Positions 18,798 through 28,561 of a stretch of DNA of 64,000 bases are shown here, piece after piece. The translations under genes were made by a program, and so were the position numbers. The DNA is taken from positions 62,001-126,000 of the forward strand of contig NZ_FOTC01000006.1 of the NCBI RefSeq assembly GCF_900114455.1, read 5' to 3'. How positions within the stretch are numbered: the first letter of the stretch is position 1; each line of letters opens with the position of its first letter. Source of the DNA: Halogranum rubrum (lineage in GTDB: Archaea; Halobacteriota; Halobacteria; Halobacteriales; Haloferacaceae). The notes beneath the pieces are model-generated. The model was given only the letters and a program-made list of their open reading frames with translations, did no database searches and had not been told where the DNA came from.

Positions 18798-18891
18798 ACC
18801 TACGCTACGGGCACGAATCAAAAACATATTTCGGTAGCCGACCAGCCGTACACTCCGATTCCAGGTCGAGAGACGCCAGAACGTGATAGAT

Positions 18892-19245
18892 TCACTCCGA
18901 GCGTTCGAGCCTGTTCTGACGCGCTTCGAACTCTTCGTCGGTGAGATCGCCACGGGCGTACGCCATGCGCAACTCCTCCAACGCAGGATTCCGAGACGAC
19001 TGTGAGTCCGTCACACGACGGAAGAGGAGGTACCCCCCGCCCAGAAGGACGAGGAGGAAGACCAGTGGGACGAGCATCCCGACGACTGGCCACCAGCCGC
19101 CGGTCGTTCCGTACCCACCCATCATACTCCCGTATCCCATCATCCCGCCGAACCCCATCCCCATCGTGAGTAGTGGGAGGGCGATGATCGCTCCGAGGAT
19201 GAGGAGGACGATGGTTGTGGTGTCGAGTTGGTTCGATGACGACAT
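18892..19245 (-). CDS. SHOCT-domain membrane protein
   Basis: A 117-residue protein: two hydrophobic segments (about 10-32 and 50-72) separated by a Gly/Met-rich loop (FGGMMGYGSMMGGYG), then a C-terminal SHOCT motif (ARGDLTDEEFEARQNRL). SHOCT domains are short oligomerisation or targeting modules. The Met-rich loop could bind Cu(I). It lies 6 bases downstream of the DUF302 gene on the same strand, probably as one operon. Confidence 0.82.
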   Translation of the reverse strand: MSSSNQLDTTTIVLLILGAIIALPLLTMGMGFGGMMGYGSMMGGYGTTGGWWPVVGMLVPLVFLLVLLGGGYLLFRRVTDSQSSRNPALEELRMAYARGDLTDEEFEARQNRLERSE

Positions 19246-19251
19246 CGTGAC

Positions 19252-19665
19252 TTAGACCTCCGACGCGGATTCGAGTTCGCGGCCGACAGTCGAGAGAACG
19301 CGTTCAAACCGGTCGTGGACCTCGTTTGCAATCGAGTCGAGCGCCTCGTTGTCGGCGATGCCGACGAGCTGTTGCGGATCGACCGCGCTCACCATGACCT
19401 CGCCGCCGTCGGTTTCGTAGACGATGACGTTGCACGGAAGGAGTGCGCCGAGTTCGATCTCTTCGTTCAGACCTTCGTGCGCGAGCGCCGGATTGCACGC
19501 ACCGAGGATACGATACTGTCGAAACTCCTCGCCGAGTTTCTCCTCGAGCGTCGCCTGCACGTCGATGTCACAGAGGACACCGAATCCCTCGTCCTTGAGC
19601 GCGTCAATCGTCGTCTCAACCACCTGGTTAAAGTCACCGGATACAGACTTTTGTATTGTGTACAT
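19252..19665 (-). CDS. DUF302 family protein
   Basis: A 137-residue DUF302 protein. The family hallmark strand-turn segments are seen (GFGVLCDIDVQATL, YRILGACNPALAHE, LLPCNVIVYE), including the conserved Cys in GACNP and LPCN. The family is soluble, about this length, and of uncertain function, though frequent in sulfur and metal loci. It heads the DUF302-SHOCT operon, and its start lies inside an inverted repeat (19654-19674). Confidence 0.85.
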   Translation of the reverse strand: MYTIQKSVSGDFNQVVETTIDALKDEGFGVLCDIDVQATLEEKLGEEFRQYRILGACNPALAHEGLNEEIELGALLPCNVIVYETDGGEVMVSAVDPQQLVGIADNEALDSIANEVHDRFERVLSTVGRELESASEV

Positions 19666-19674
19666 CGCACAATA
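19654..19674. promoter_or_regulatory. inverted repeat over the DUF302 start
   Basis: Perfect 7-base arms, TATTGTG and CACAATA, are separated by 7 bases and span the start codon at 19663-19665. A palindrome at a leaderless start could be a repressor operator, for example for a metal regulator. No second copy was found elsewhere in the island. Confidence 0.4.
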
Positions 19675-19761
19675 TAGTACACTAGTGGAGGACTTAACTG
19701 TGGGGTTCCGAAGCCGTTGTCACGGGTGAAGCCATCCACATTGGAATCGACGCCGAATGGG

Positions 19762-19851
19762 TCACTCGGCACGTTTCAGCTGTTCACGCCGCCGTTCGAA
19801 TTCATCGTCGGAAAGTTCACTACACGCGTAGCGCTCACACGCCTGAGAATC
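19762..19851 (-). pseudogene. SHOCT-domain remnant
   Basis: The last 29 codons of an otherwise meaningless frame read as a SHOCT motif (CSELSDDEFERRREQLKRAE) followed by a stop. The upstream part needed for a membrane protein is missing and the flanking sequence is AT-richer. It looks like the 3' end of a former copy of the SHOCT gene found at 18892-19245. Confidence 0.55.
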
Positions 19852-19967
19852 GCCGACACGTACGTTAACGAACGTTCCGTGGTTCGCTTTCGATTCCAAT
19901 TCTCCCAACGGCACCTCACTACCAGGGGTCAGGTAATATGATGGATAATGGCACCGAATAACATACC

Positions 19968-22301
19968 ATGAGCAACCATCCAGACAACGACCATTGCGAG
20001 GATACCTCGCAGAACCCCCACCCCTCGCCTCAATCCGAGGGAGCCGTCTACTGTTGTCGTGTCTGCCAGTTAGAAGCAGACGAGGAGATGCGAGCAACAG
20101 GCCGATCTTCTTCCGAACAGTACTCCCACTCATCGGAGCACGGAGATCACACTGCGGCGGGCGGGGCTACTACGGCACCCGAACACACGCAAGACAAACA
20201 CGAAACCGGAGACAGGCACCCTCCAGCCGAAACTGAACACGGCCCTCCTGTAGAGGCAGAGCACACTCACGACACTCGCAACGATGCGCACGGCCACGAA
20301 GGTGGACACGTAGACCACAAGGCCCACACCGACCATTCGGGCCACGAGAAGATGTTTCGCCGACGGTTCTGGGTGTCGCTGGTCCTCTCGGTTCCAGTCA
20401 TCTTCTTCAGCGAATTCATCCAGGATGTCTTCGGCTACACGGCACCGACATTCCCTGGGAGCGTCTGGATTACGCCCGTCCTCTCGGTGATCGTCTTCGC
20501 GTACGGCGGCGTGCCGTTCCTCTCGATGGCTCGTACCGAACTGAAAAACCGTGAACCGGGGATGATGATGCTCATCTCACTTGCCATCACCGTCGCGTTC
20601 GTCTACTCCATCGCCAGTCTGTTTCTCGAGGGGACGACGCCGTTTTTCTGGGAACTGGTCACGCTGATCGACATCATGCTGCTGGGCCACTGGATGGAGA
20701 TGCGGTCGGTCCGGCAGGCCTCCGGTGCACTCGACGAACTAGCGAAACTCATGCCCGACACCGCCGAGCGCATCACCGAAAGTGGGGACACCGAAGAAGT
20801 TCCTGTCTCCGAACTTTCTGAGGATGACGTCGTGCTCGTCCGTCCCGGTGCCTCGGTTCCTGCGGACGGCAAGGTCGTAGAGGGCGAGTCATCTGTCGAC
20901 GAGTCGATGATAACGGGTGAGTCCCGACCCGTGGACAAAGAACCCGAATCCGAAGTGGTCGCGGGGACGGTCAACCAAGACGGCAGTCTCCGCGTCCGTG
21001 TGACGAAGACCGGGGACGAGACGACTCTCGCAGGTATCATGCGTCTCGTCGATGAAGCACAGAAGTCGAAATCACGCACACAACTGCTTGCCGACCGTGC
21101 AGCAGGATGGCTGTTCTACATCGCGCTCGCCGTCGCAGGAATCACGGCTGTCACCTGGGTCGCCGCGGTGGGATTCAACATCGGCGTCCTCGAACGGGTC
21201 GTCACGGTCCTCGTCATCGCCTGCCCCCATGCGCTCGGCCTCGCCGTCCCCCTTGTCGTCGCCATCAACACCTCGACCGCTGCCCAGAACGGAATGCTCA
21301 TCCGCGACCGGATTGCGATGGAGGAGGCCCGAAACCTCGATACGGTGATGTTCGACAAGACGGGGACGCTCACGAAGGGCGAACAGGGCGTCGTCGGCAT
21401 CCAGACGGGGGACGGCTGGGACGAAGCGCGAGCGCTCGAGATCGCCGCTGGCGTCGAAGGCGACTCCGAACACATGATTGCTCGCGCGATTCGAACCGCC
21501 GCCGAGGAGCGGGGGGTTCAGCGAGCGAGCGTCTCGAGTTTCGAGAACCTTCGTGGGCTCGGTGTTCGGGCCGTCGCTAACGGTGACACAGTGCACCTCG
21601 GTGGGCCGAACCTGCTCGAGAAACTCGGAATCGACCGGTCCGACGAGTTCGTCTCCTTCGCCGATGAGGCAGGCTCGAACGCCCAGACCGTCATCTACCT
21701 CATTAGGCAGGAATCGGAGGTCGTCGCAGCCTTCGCCCTTGCAGACGTTATCCGCGAGGAGAGCCGACAAGCCATCGAGGCGCTACATTCGATGGGCATC
21801 GAGGTGGCGATGCTGACCGGCGACTCCGAAGACGTCGCAAAGGCGGTCGCTGAGGAACTCGGTATCGACCAGTACTTCGCAGAGGTGTTGCCCGAGGAGA
21901 AAGACACCAAGGTAGAGCAACTCCAGTCGGAGGGAAAACTCGTCGCGATGGTCGGTGACGGTGTCAACGACGCTCCTGCCCTGACGAGAGCAGACGTCGG
22001 TATCGCCATCGGCTCCGGAACCGACGTCGCTATCGAGTCGGGCGACATCATCCTCGTCGACAATAATCCCGTGGACGTGGTACGGCTCATTCGGCTCTCG
22101 AAGGCGAGCTATCGAAAGATGCAGGAGAATCTCGTGTGGGCGACCGGCTACAACGTCGTCGCCCTCCCGCTCGCCGCAGGGATTCTCGCACCCATCGGCA
22201 TCCTCCTGTCGCCGGCGATTGGCGCGGTGTTCATGTCGCTGTCGACGGTCATCGTAGCGATCAACGCCCGCCGACTCAAGGGGGTCGATCTTACTCCATG
22301 A
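19968..22301 (+). CDS. copB: CopB-type heavy-metal P1B ATPase (copper efflux)
   Basis: A 777-residue P-type ATPase. The N-terminus (about 1-125) has a CCRVC motif and a long His-rich stretch instead of HMA domains. The core shows TGES (about 316), the transmembrane CPH metal motif (about 418, [11 protein letters not shown]), DKTGTLT (about 464) and GDGVNDAP (about 662). CPH plus a His-rich N-terminus places it in subgroup P1B-3 (CopB), usually exporting Cu(II)/Cu(I) or Ag(I). It ends the copper island and is the likely efflux pump under the TRASH regulator. Confidence 0.94.
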   Translation: MSNHPDNDHCEDTSQNPHPSPQSEGAVYCCRVCQLEADEEMRATGRSSSEQYSHSSEHGDHTAAGGATTAPEHTQDKHETGDRHPPAETEHGPPVEAEHTHDTRNDAHGHEGGHVDHKAHTDHSGHEKMFRRRFWVSLVLSVPVIFFSEFIQDVFGYTAPTFPGSVWITPVLSVIVFAYGGVPFLSMARTELKNREPGMMMLISLAITVAFVYSIASLFLEGTTPFFWELVTLIDIMLLGHWMEMRSVRQASGALDELAKLMPDTAERITESGDTEEVPVSELSEDDVVLVRPGASVPADGKVVEGESSVDESMITGESRPVDKEPESEVVAGTVNQDGSLRVRVTKTGDETTLAGIMRLVDEAQKSKSRTQLLADRAAGWLFYIALAVAGITAVTWVAAVGFNIGVLERVVTVLVIACPHALGLAVPLVVAINTSTAAQNGMLIRDRIAMEEARNLDTVMFDKTGTLTKGEQGVVGIQTGDGWDEARALEIAAGVEGDSEHMIARAIRTAAEERGVQRASVSSFENLRGLGVRAVANGDTVHLGGPNLLEKLGIDRSDEFVSFADEAGSNAQTVIYLIRQESEVVAAFALADVIREESRQAIEALHSMGIEVAMLTGDSEDVAKAVAEELGIDQYFAEVLPEEKDTKVEQLQSEGKLVAMVGDGVNDAPALTRADVGIAIGSGTDVAIESGDIILVDNNPVDVVRLIRLSKASYRKMQENLVWATGYNVVALPLAAGILAPIGILLSPAIGAVFMSLSTVIVAINARRLKGVDLTP

Positions 22302-22415
22302 GCACGACTGTTTCGGGTGGGTAGGTGACGGTTTGTGAGGCTGCTGAAGGGATACTGACAGGGACACACACGGAGCTGTTGTTCTTCAGCGGGTTTGGGC
22401 TTCTGGTGGGAATCT

Positions 22416-22431
22416 CCACGCTTCAGTGCGG
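22416..22431 (+). mobile_element. hairpin from an IS200/IS605-type (TnpB) element end
   Basis: CCACGCTTCAGTGCGG can fold with a TTCA loop (one mismatch) and is followed by GGAGGACGTCGA, the layout seen at the right end of haloarchaeal tnpB elements where the guide RNA scaffold ends. No tnpB gene is adjacent, so this would be a solo remnant. Recognition is from memory of such ends and not an alignment. Confidence 0.4.
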
Positions 22432-22492
22432 GGAGGACGTCGATTCGGTCGAGTTCTTCGACTTGGGGCGGTCGCATACCGAATCGGTCGGA

Positions 22493-23875
22493 CTACTCTT
22501 CTAGTTCGGACCAGACGTGCCGGAACTTCTCGCTTCGTTTCTCTCGTTGTGGAGGCTCGGATGCCGTTTCGACGGTTATGCGGCTAATCCCGTGAGTGCG
22601 AAGGAACGACTGGAGCTCCCGCTCGATATGCTTCCAGACTTTCTCCTCGGTTGCACCGGGGGTGACATCAAAACGGACCTGAAGTGTTGTGGGGGCTGTG
22701 CGGATGATCTGGGTTCGATGGACGCCCGGAACTTCTTCGACGACACTCGAGAGTGCAAGTGGGAAAATCGGGACCGCCTCTCCCTCGTCGGTTTCGAACT
22801 GGAGGACATCTCCTTGCCGTCCGCCGACCTCCATGATGGGGAATGCACTCCCGCATGGACACCGTTCTTCGTACATCGTGATGCTATCCCCGAGATCGTA
22901 CCGAACGAGCGGTTGCACTCGGTTCGAGAGGTTCGTGATGAGGACGGTGTCCGACGGCGTCCCTCGTTCGATCGGCTGATAGTTTTCATCGACCGGTTCG
23001 ACCACGACCCAGTCGATGTTGGCGTGGAGATTCCCGTGTTCACACTCGACGGCAATCGGGACGAATTCCGTCGCCCCATAGAGTTCTCGGACCACACAAT
23101 CGAAGCTGTCTCGGAGCATTTGCTTTTGGGTCTCAGAGATGGGTTCTGCCGTGGGGAGAACGAGTGCCGGACTGATGTCGAGACGGCCGTCTTGCTGACC
23201 TCGTGCCAACTCCACAAAGACGGTCGAGTAGCCTTCGAGGATGGCGGGCTGGTACTGATTCAGAGCAGAGATCAAGTCGTCGATCGGACTCTTCGGGGAA
23301 AAGAGTCGAAGGCGACGTGCTCCATAGACGGACTCTCGACGCATCATCTCGAGGCCGGCCGCACCGGCGAAGTGTCCGCCAGAAACGGCAATGAGTGCAA
23401 TACGGAGATTCTGCGTGACGAGCTTTGAGAGCGGCGAGATACCGACCATTGCGGGCACGACCCATCGATCACCCAGCACGTCTGAAATGGTCCATGCGGT
23501 CTCATCCTGGACGAAGATGCCCGGCTCCCCGGTCGTCCCAGACGTCGTCCAAACCGGATACATGCCGAGGTAGCGCTCGCCGACCTTCGTCTCGTCAGCG
23601 ACGAACGCGTCAATCTCGGCTTTGGTGATTGCCGTGTCCGTGACGACGTCGTCGAAGTGCTCCATGAGCATCGACTTCGTCACCGGCGGGTACTGTGTGA
23701 GGTCGCTTCCCTCGGGAACGTCGGCGTAGTGTTGCTTGTAGAACCGTGACTGTCTTCGAGCGAACGAGAGCATCTCAGCGAGACGCCGTCGCTGCCGAGC
23801 CTCTATCTCTGCACGGGTCGCTCCTCTGGCCCGCCAGGCGTCGAGCGTGACTTTTCCTCTCTCGATCGGTTTCAT
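22493..23875 (-). CDS. adenylate-forming ligase, phenylacetate-CoA-ligase/CapK-like
   Basis: A 460-residue member of the PaaK/CapK branch of AMP-forming enzymes. The ATP loop TSGTTGEPG, the YGATE motif and RYDLGD are visible, together with a Cys-rich CPCG segment (about 345) found in many PaaK-like proteins. It would activate a carboxylic acid as acyl-AMP, then possibly as a CoA thioester. No phenylacetate genes are nearby; it stands alone between the copper island and the VIT1 fusion, so its substrate is unknown. Confidence 0.82.
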   Translation of the reverse strand: MKPIERGKVTLDAWRARGATRAEIEARQRRRLAEMLSFARRQSRFYKQHYADVPEGSDLTQYPPVTKSMLMEHFDDVVTDTAITKAEIDAFVADETKVGERYLGMYPVWTTSGTTGEPGIFVQDETAWTISDVLGDRWVVPAMVGISPLSKLVTQNLRIALIAVSGGHFAGAAGLEMMRRESVYGARRLRLFSPKSPIDDLISALNQYQPAILEGYSTVFVELARGQQDGRLDISPALVLPTAEPISETQKQMLRDSFDCVVRELYGATEFVPIAVECEHGNLHANIDWVVVEPVDENYQPIERGTPSDTVLITNLSNRVQPLVRYDLGDSITMYEERCPCGSAFPIMEVGGRQGDVLQFETDEGEAVPIFPLALSSVVEEVPGVHRTQIIRTAPTTLQVRFDVTPGATEEKVWKHIERELQSFLRTHGISRITVETASEPPQREKRSEKFRHVWSELEE

Positions 23876-24001
23876 GGAACTGGTGGTGAAGCGCGTGGAA
23901 ATTCTTCCGAGTTTCCCGTCTCGTGATCCCTGTACAGTTCGTGCCGAACTGACTTTGTTCTTGGCCAGCCGACTCGGCCGTTATCTGACGGTCCGCATTC
24001 G

Positions 24002-25132
24002 TCAGCCGACGAGCGTCACCCCAATCAGGCTCCCGACACCATAGGTGAGAACTGCAGCAGCGAGTCCGATGCCGACCTGACGCAGTCCAGAATAGAGAAC
24101 AGAACGCCCCGTGAGAAGCGTGATGCCGGCTCCGATGACGAACAGTGCGACTGCACTCAGCACGAGACTCACGCCGACGGCGACCAGTCCGTTCAACACG
24201 AAGTACGGGAGGACGGGGACGATGGCACCGAGTGCGAAGAGCACGAACGACGTCGCGGCCGCTTCCCATGCTGAACCACCCAACTCCTCGGGATTGATGC
24301 CTAGTTCCTCGCGAGCAAGCGTGTCCAGGGCCATCTCCTCGTCGGCGATTAACTGCTCGGAAATCTCTCTGGCGCGTTCTTTCGAGAGCCCTTTCGCCTC
24401 GTAGATGAGCGCCAGCTCTTCTCTCTCCTCTTCGGGAATCTCGGCGAGTTCTTCGGCCTCGATACCGATCTGGCGTTGATACAGTTCCCGAGAGCTCTGG
24501 ACGGAGAGCCACTCACCCATCGCCATCGACCCCGACCCAGCGAGGAGCCCGGCGAGACCCGTAATCAGAATCGCCGTCGAATCCAGTGCCGCGCCGGCGA
24601 CGCCCATCACGAGACTCAAGTTGGAGACGAGGCCGTCGTTCGCGCCGAGAACCGCGGCACGGAGTGCGTTGCCGCTAGTCGCCCGGTGACGGCCTTCGAG
24701 CTGCGCGAGGATATCTCCTCGCACCCCTTGCCCAGGCGTTTCCGCGACCATCGTCAGGAGACGACCGTGTGAGCGTTCGTCGGCGGCCATCCCGGTTCCT
24801 ACGGCCTCCGGTTGAGTCGAATAGTCGTGCCCGCCGATGGCCTCTCCGGCTTGCATCGAGGATAGTACAAGTCCTGGCCCGAATCGACGAGCGAGCCACG
24901 CCAGTACTCTCGCTCTCCGAGACGGCTTGCCATCTCCTGGGTCAGAGCCAGCCTCCCGAATCTTCTCCGTCCAGAAGTCTGCGTGGGTTCGCTCCGTTCC
25001 GGCCAGCCGCCGGTACACTTCTGCGACCTGTGGTTGCGATTCGGCGTCCGCCATCGCCATGTAGACCGTCGCACTATCGATTTCGTCTTGCCGATTGCGA
25101 CGGTAACGTTCGATATCCTCTGGCGTAGTCAT
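24002..25132 (-). CDS. ferritin-like domain fused to VIT1/CCC1 metal transporter
   Basis: A 376-residue fusion. Residues 1-140 form a rubrerythrin/ferritin-like bundle with iron-ligand Glu and His residues ([27 protein letters not shown]). Residues 145-376 are a VIT1/CCC1-family transporter with [18 protein letters not shown] as its signature and about five helices. Comparable membrane-bound ferritin fusions export or store iron or manganese and protect against oxidative stress. It probably adds iron/manganese handling beside the copper genes. Confidence 0.9.
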   Translation of the reverse strand: MTTPEDIERYRRNRQDEIDSATVYMAMADAESQPQVAEVYRRLAGTERTHADFWTEKIREAGSDPGDGKPSRRARVLAWLARRFGPGLVLSSMQAGEAIGGHDYSTQPEAVGTGMAADERSHGRLLTMVAETPGQGVRGDILAQLEGRHRATSGNALRAAVLGANDGLVSNLSLVMGVAGAALDSTAILITGLAGLLAGSGSMAMGEWLSVQSSRELYQRQIGIEAEELAEIPEEEREELALIYEAKGLSKERAREISEQLIADEEMALDTLAREELGINPEELGGSAWEAAATSFVLFALGAIVPVLPYFVLNGLVAVGVSLVLSAVALFVIGAGITLLTGRSVLYSGLRQVGIGLAAAVLTYGVGSLIGVTLVG

Positions 25133-25142
25133 ACCAGTGTAA

Positions 25143-25361
25143 TTGCGACGTAAGGTCTTAGTGGTGTATTCAGTGTGTCATCTGGATGGTTCCACCGCTG
25201 TTGGTGACGAACTCGAAGCGGAAGCAGACCGCCCGGATGGCGTTCCTTGTAAGGCGACAATCACAGTGAAAGAAATCAACGACAATCGTTACTACTACTG
25301 GCAGTGGAGAGAGGGTGAGTCGATCAAGTCGAAGTACAAAGGTCCAATCTCGGACGAATAG
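25143..25361 (+). CDS. small hypothetical protein
   Basis: A reading of up to 72 residues with a C-terminal RYYYWQWREGESIKSKYKG stretch, rich in aromatic and basic residues, which resembles small haloarchaeal proteins that read YYWxWREGGRxRSxYLG. There is no ATG; TTG at 25143 or a downstream GTG would be used. It is divergent from the VIT1 gene. It may be intact or a relic. Confidence 0.4.
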   Translation: MRRKVLVVYSVCHLDGSTAVGDELEAEADRPDGVPCKATITVKEINDNRYYYWQWREGESIKSKYKGPISDE

Positions 25362-25528
25362 GCGACACCCCTAAACGTGGCTTCCTTGGTGATGGCGTGG
25401 TTGGGAATCGATTGGTCGTCAAGAATCTTCATCCAACCGACTTTGCTGAATCGGACGTAAACGAACCTTTCACGGTCCCTCTTTTCATTGATATCGAACC
25501 CAGACTGGTTAGAAATATATATCGATGA

Positions 25529-25553
25529 GAACGTCGGAAACACGGGGGATGGG
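25529..25553 (+). repeat. origin-1 box downstream of orc1
   Basis: AGAACGTCGGAAACACGGGG is a copy of the box family found in the array at 26931-27719. It lies about 34 bases beyond the 3' end of the adjacent orc1/cdc6 gene, so that the gene is bracketed by boxes. Confidence 0.7.
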
Positions 25554-25586
25554 ACAGGACAGAAGACGCACTCTGGACTGTTGAGT

Positions 25587-26882
25587 TCAGTTGTCCGAAA
25601 GGTGGTTCGTCAGTGACGCAAAACGCGAATCTTCACGGATAATCTCATAGACGATCTCAGGCTCCTCAACGAGTCGGTTCAAGAGCGTAATCCCACCCGA
25701 GCGGCCGAGATTCTCCTTGCGGTTGTCGACGATCCCTAGGAAGGCGAGTTCTTTTAGGATGTCACGGAACCGTCGTTCCGAACGAACGCCTTGGTCGATG
25801 TTTTCACAGATATTCTGGTACTGGCGATACACGAGCTGGGTCGGGAACTCCTCTTGCTCCGAGTTCAACGAGAGAATTGCCAGTGCGAGCAACGATGCTT
25901 TCGCCTGTTGCGGAATCCCTTCGATGAGTTCCTTGAATCGATCTTTCTCAGCTTTCGTCCGTGCGTCTTGCACGTGCTGTTCAGTGACGTTGGCAGCATT
26001 GCGCTCGTAGGCGATGTTCCCGGCGTGGCGGAGAATGTCGATGGCTTTCCGTGCATCACCGAAATCAGAGGCTGCATACGCCGCACAGAGTTGGACCACA
26101 CCGTCTTCGAGGACATCGGGTTTGAATGCGTCACGACGATGCTGGAGGATCTCTTCAAGTTGGTCAGCATCGTAGGGGTGAAACGACAACTCCTTCGGCT
26201 GGAGGCTGCTTTTGACTCGCTCGTTGAGGTCGTCGGCCCACTCTATTTTGTTCGAAATCGCGATTACACCGATGCGGCAATCAGTGTTTCCTGACTCACC
26301 CGCTCGCGAGAGTTTCATGAGCAGGTTGTCGTCGGCCATCATGTCCGCCTCGTCGAGAATGATAATCACAACGTCATAGAGTTCCTCGAGTGTCCGCCAC
26401 AGACGTTTGTAGTAGGCAGCTGTCGAAAGCCCCCGTTCGGGGATATCGAAGCCAGTCTTCGAAGAATCATTGAACGAGCGAGCGAGTGTCGAAGCAGCCT
26501 GTGTTTCAGTGTTATCTGTCGAACAGTCGAGATACTGAAAGCCGATGTTGACGTCAGTGTGGGCGTTACTGACTGCTTGTGAGGAGACGTACTTCGAGAC
26601 GAGCGATTTCCCCGTCCCAGTCTTTCCGTAGACGATTACGTTCTCGGGCGAGTAACCCTGCACTGCTCCACGGAGCTCCTCGGACAACTTGCGGATTTCC
26701 TCGTCTCGTCCGACAATGCGCTCGAAACTCGGGATATGACTAATCTCGAGCAGACTCTTATTGGCAAAGATGGGGTCTTCCTGTCGAGAAAATATTTCTT
26801 TGGCAATGTTGACTTGTTCGTCATCTCGAGGATCCGCTGTCTCATCCGGCGCGGAGGTGTCCTCGGGCGAATCATCTTCCAT
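25587..26882 (-). CDS. orc1/cdc6: Orc1/Cdc6 replication initiator, origin 1
   Basis: A 431-residue Orc1/Cdc6 AAA+ ATPase. An acidic N-terminal tail (about 1-40) is followed by Walker A YGKTGTGKS (about 85), Walker B ILDEADMM (about 186), sensor 1 around AISNKIEW, the lid with DFGDARKAIDILR, and a C-terminal winged helix for DNA binding. The ATG at 26882 is preferred to a longer reading (26957); TTTAATATAG about 28 bases upstream is a likely TATA box. The array of boxes starts just upstream, so the protein probably binds its own promoter and origin. It resembles the orc gene at 54162 along its length. Confidence 0.93.
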   Translation of the reverse strand: MEDDSPEDTSAPDETADPRDDEQVNIAKEIFSRQEDPIFANKSLLEISHIPSFERIVGRDEEIRKLSEELRGAVQGYSPENVIVYGKTGTGKSLVSKYVSSQAVSNAHTDVNIGFQYLDCSTDNTETQAASTLARSFNDSSKTGFDIPERGLSTAAYYKRLWRTLEELYDVVIIILDEADMMADDNLLMKLSRAGESGNTDCRIGVIAISNKIEWADDLNERVKSSLQPKELSFHPYDADQLEEILQHRRDAFKPDVLEDGVVQLCAAYAASDFGDARKAIDILRHAGNIAYERNAANVTEQHVQDARTKAEKDRFKELIEGIPQQAKASLLALAILSLNSEQEEFPTQLVYRQYQNICENIDQGVRSERRFRDILKELAFLGIVDNRKENLGRSGGITLLNRLVEEPEIVYEIIREDSRFASLTNHLSDN

Positions 26883-26930
26883 ACACAAGCGGTAACAAAC
26901 ATCTATATTAAAACCAAGGGGTTCACCCGG

Positions 26931-27172
26931 ACCCCACCTTCCGACGTTTGACCACACTTTCAGCCTATCTCACGGTGGGATTCATCAGAATCCGCTGATG
27001 AGGGAGAATCGGGTGTGTTTCCGACGTTTTTTCTGTGGACACCCCGCGTTTCCGACGTTAATCATAGCTAGAGCGGTTCTACATCGGTTACTCGTGTTGA
27101 AATGTAACTCTAGGTGGATACCGTATTTCCGACGTTCAACTCGAACACCCCCACCCCACGTTTCCGACGTTT
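26931..27172 (-). repeat. origin-1 boxes, left half (minus orientation)
   Basis: Four to five boxes read on the minus strand: 26931-26949, 27011-27029, 27041-27059, 27120-27136 (core only) and 27146-27172. The minus-strand consensus is AACGTCGGAAACGTGGGG followed by TGGGGG in the best copy. The G-run after a GGAAAC core is the style of haloarchaeal origin recognition boxes. Confidence 0.85.
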
Positions 27173-27331
27173 CTACTGCACAAGTGTTATCCCACGGAGA
27201 ACTATTGCCAGGTATACAGTTATTACACTTCAGCGTAAATAGTTCACCAAGCTAGCTCAAAAGGGTTGCTAGAATGCTGTTGGCGGGTGAAAAGAAGAAG
27301 AGTTTTCAGATGGGGACCGATTCGGGGGCGT
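27173..27331. other. central AT-richer element of origin 1
   Basis: This 159-base stretch separates the minus-oriented boxes from the plus-oriented boxes. It is AT-richer than the flanks (for example GTTATTACACTTCAGCGTAAATAG and surroundings) and codes for nothing. By analogy with archaeal origins it is the probable DNA unwinding element. Confidence 0.6.
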
Positions 27332-27719
27332 TAACGTCGGAAACGTGGGGTGGGGGTTACCCGAGAATCCGTTCGAGGTTCATCCTTCGGACCGCCCCTT
27401 TCTCTTTGGGTGGTGTCGGGTCTTCGTGACGGTTCTCCTCTCGAGTCAAATTCGTTAGCGTTGCTGTCGAAGACTTGCGTTTGCTTGAGAGGTCGTATCC
27501 ATTGCGTCAGAACGTCGGAAACGTGGGGGGTGTGAGTCACTTGGTAAGGCCATTGCTTGCTTTCGATTAACGTCGGAAGCACGGGGTGTCTGCCCTGTGT
27601 CTGACACACGGGATCGTGTTTTCTTCTCAACCGACGATCGACTTCCATGTTAACGTCGGAAACGAGGGGTGGGGGTAGTCCCTAATTCCGTCAGAACGTC
27701 GGAAACGTGGGGGGTGGGT
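27332..27719 (+). repeat. origin-1 boxes, right half (plus orientation)
   Basis: Five boxes read on the plus strand: 27332-27357, 27510-27532, 27568-27589 (variant GTCGGAAGCACGGGG), 27651-27677 and 27694-27719. With the left half they make an inverted arrangement facing a central AT-rich element. Spacing is irregular, which argues against a CRISPR or plasmid iteron train. Confidence 0.85.
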
Positions 27720-27747
27720 CCGAGATAATCAGTCACACGAGAACCAC

Positions 27748-27823
27748 CTTGGGGTCTAGCCCCGAAGCGCCCACTTTATTCATAATGACCGCGAAAGCGG
27801 AAACCCGCGACTTTAGGCGCGGG
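27748..27823 (+). mobile_element. IS200/IS605-type end remnants (two hairpins)
   Basis: Hairpin one is CTTGGGGTCTAGCCCCGAAG (27748-27767). Hairpin two is CCCGCGACTTTAGGCGCGGG (27804-27823) followed by AGGAAGCCGAC. Both motifs are familiar from ends of haloarchaeal IS200/IS605 or tnpB elements; here only 36 bases separate them and no transposase remains. The element appears to have been deleted internally. Confidence 0.5.
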
Positions 27824-27910
27824 AGGAAGCCGACACCCATTACACAAACCACGTTCGATAGCAGGCCGATTCCCCGAAACCAATCCGAACCATGACAAAT
27901 ACTGACTCTC

Positions 27911-28063
27911 ATGTATAACGTACAGATGGTGGAGAATCCAAGCACTCGAACTCGCTTGATTCTTCGTTTTGGGTTCGTCGAGGCGATGTACGAGCGCAAC
28001 CGACTCCGCTCTGGGAGCTGGGAACAGGTGGCACTTCCGACGTCGGACCCCGACGCGCCGTGA
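27911..28063 (+). CDS. possible 50-residue protein
   Basis: A short open frame from ATG 27911 to TGA 28061-28063 with haloarchaeal-looking codon use and a basic then acidic composition (FGFVEAMYERNRLRSGSWEQ). No family is recognised and no clear promoter is seen. It may be a real small gene beside origin 1 or a fragment. Confidence 0.3.
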   Translation: MYNVQMVENPSTRTRLILRFGFVEAMYERNRLRSGSWEQVALPTSDPDAP

Positions 28064-28561
28064 GAATACGTCTGATTTAATGACAGTGTTTAAACGGAAA
28101 ATGTGGCCGGTAGTATTTTACTTCTCACTGATTATACAGCTAGTGCGACCACGAAGCATGTGGGAGGAGATTCGGGTCGCACAGCAGGCCAGATTGGACT
28201 GGTGCATGGTCTTCGACTGATGCACGGGAGTCTCACTTGCCCATCGAGACTCCCGGACACTCCTGTTCTCTTTGATTTCCCATACTTGACAGTGAGCCGC
28301 GCGTGAACAGCAGAACCGACACAAAATAACCGACACAGCCGCACAATGTCAAAGTTGTCGGGTAACAAGATGGAACGTTCTCAGCGTCTCAGATTTGGTG
28401 ACTCTTCGCCGGAGTAATTGAGAACGTCGTCGTGAATGCGGTTACAAGCACGAAGTCGGCGGTATTGAACCCTCTCACGAGTGGTTTGGGGGGTCGTTCA
28501 GATGATTTGGCGTTCCACTTCCTTCAAGAAGTTTTTATGTCCAACTCCACAACGCATTCCT
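28064..28561. other. 498-base intergenic region
   Basis: No gene is supported. A degenerate GTCGG core occurs just upstream near 28040 without a G-run. The promoter of the HtpX gene (TTTTTATG, 28528-28535) lies at the right end. Confidence 0.4.

Noticed and set aside
26931-27719. Possible CRISPR array, because of the repeated 20-25-base units
   Set aside because: The units occur in both orientations, spacing is irregular and copies vary. Together with the adjacent orc gene this fits origin boxes, not CRISPR repeats.
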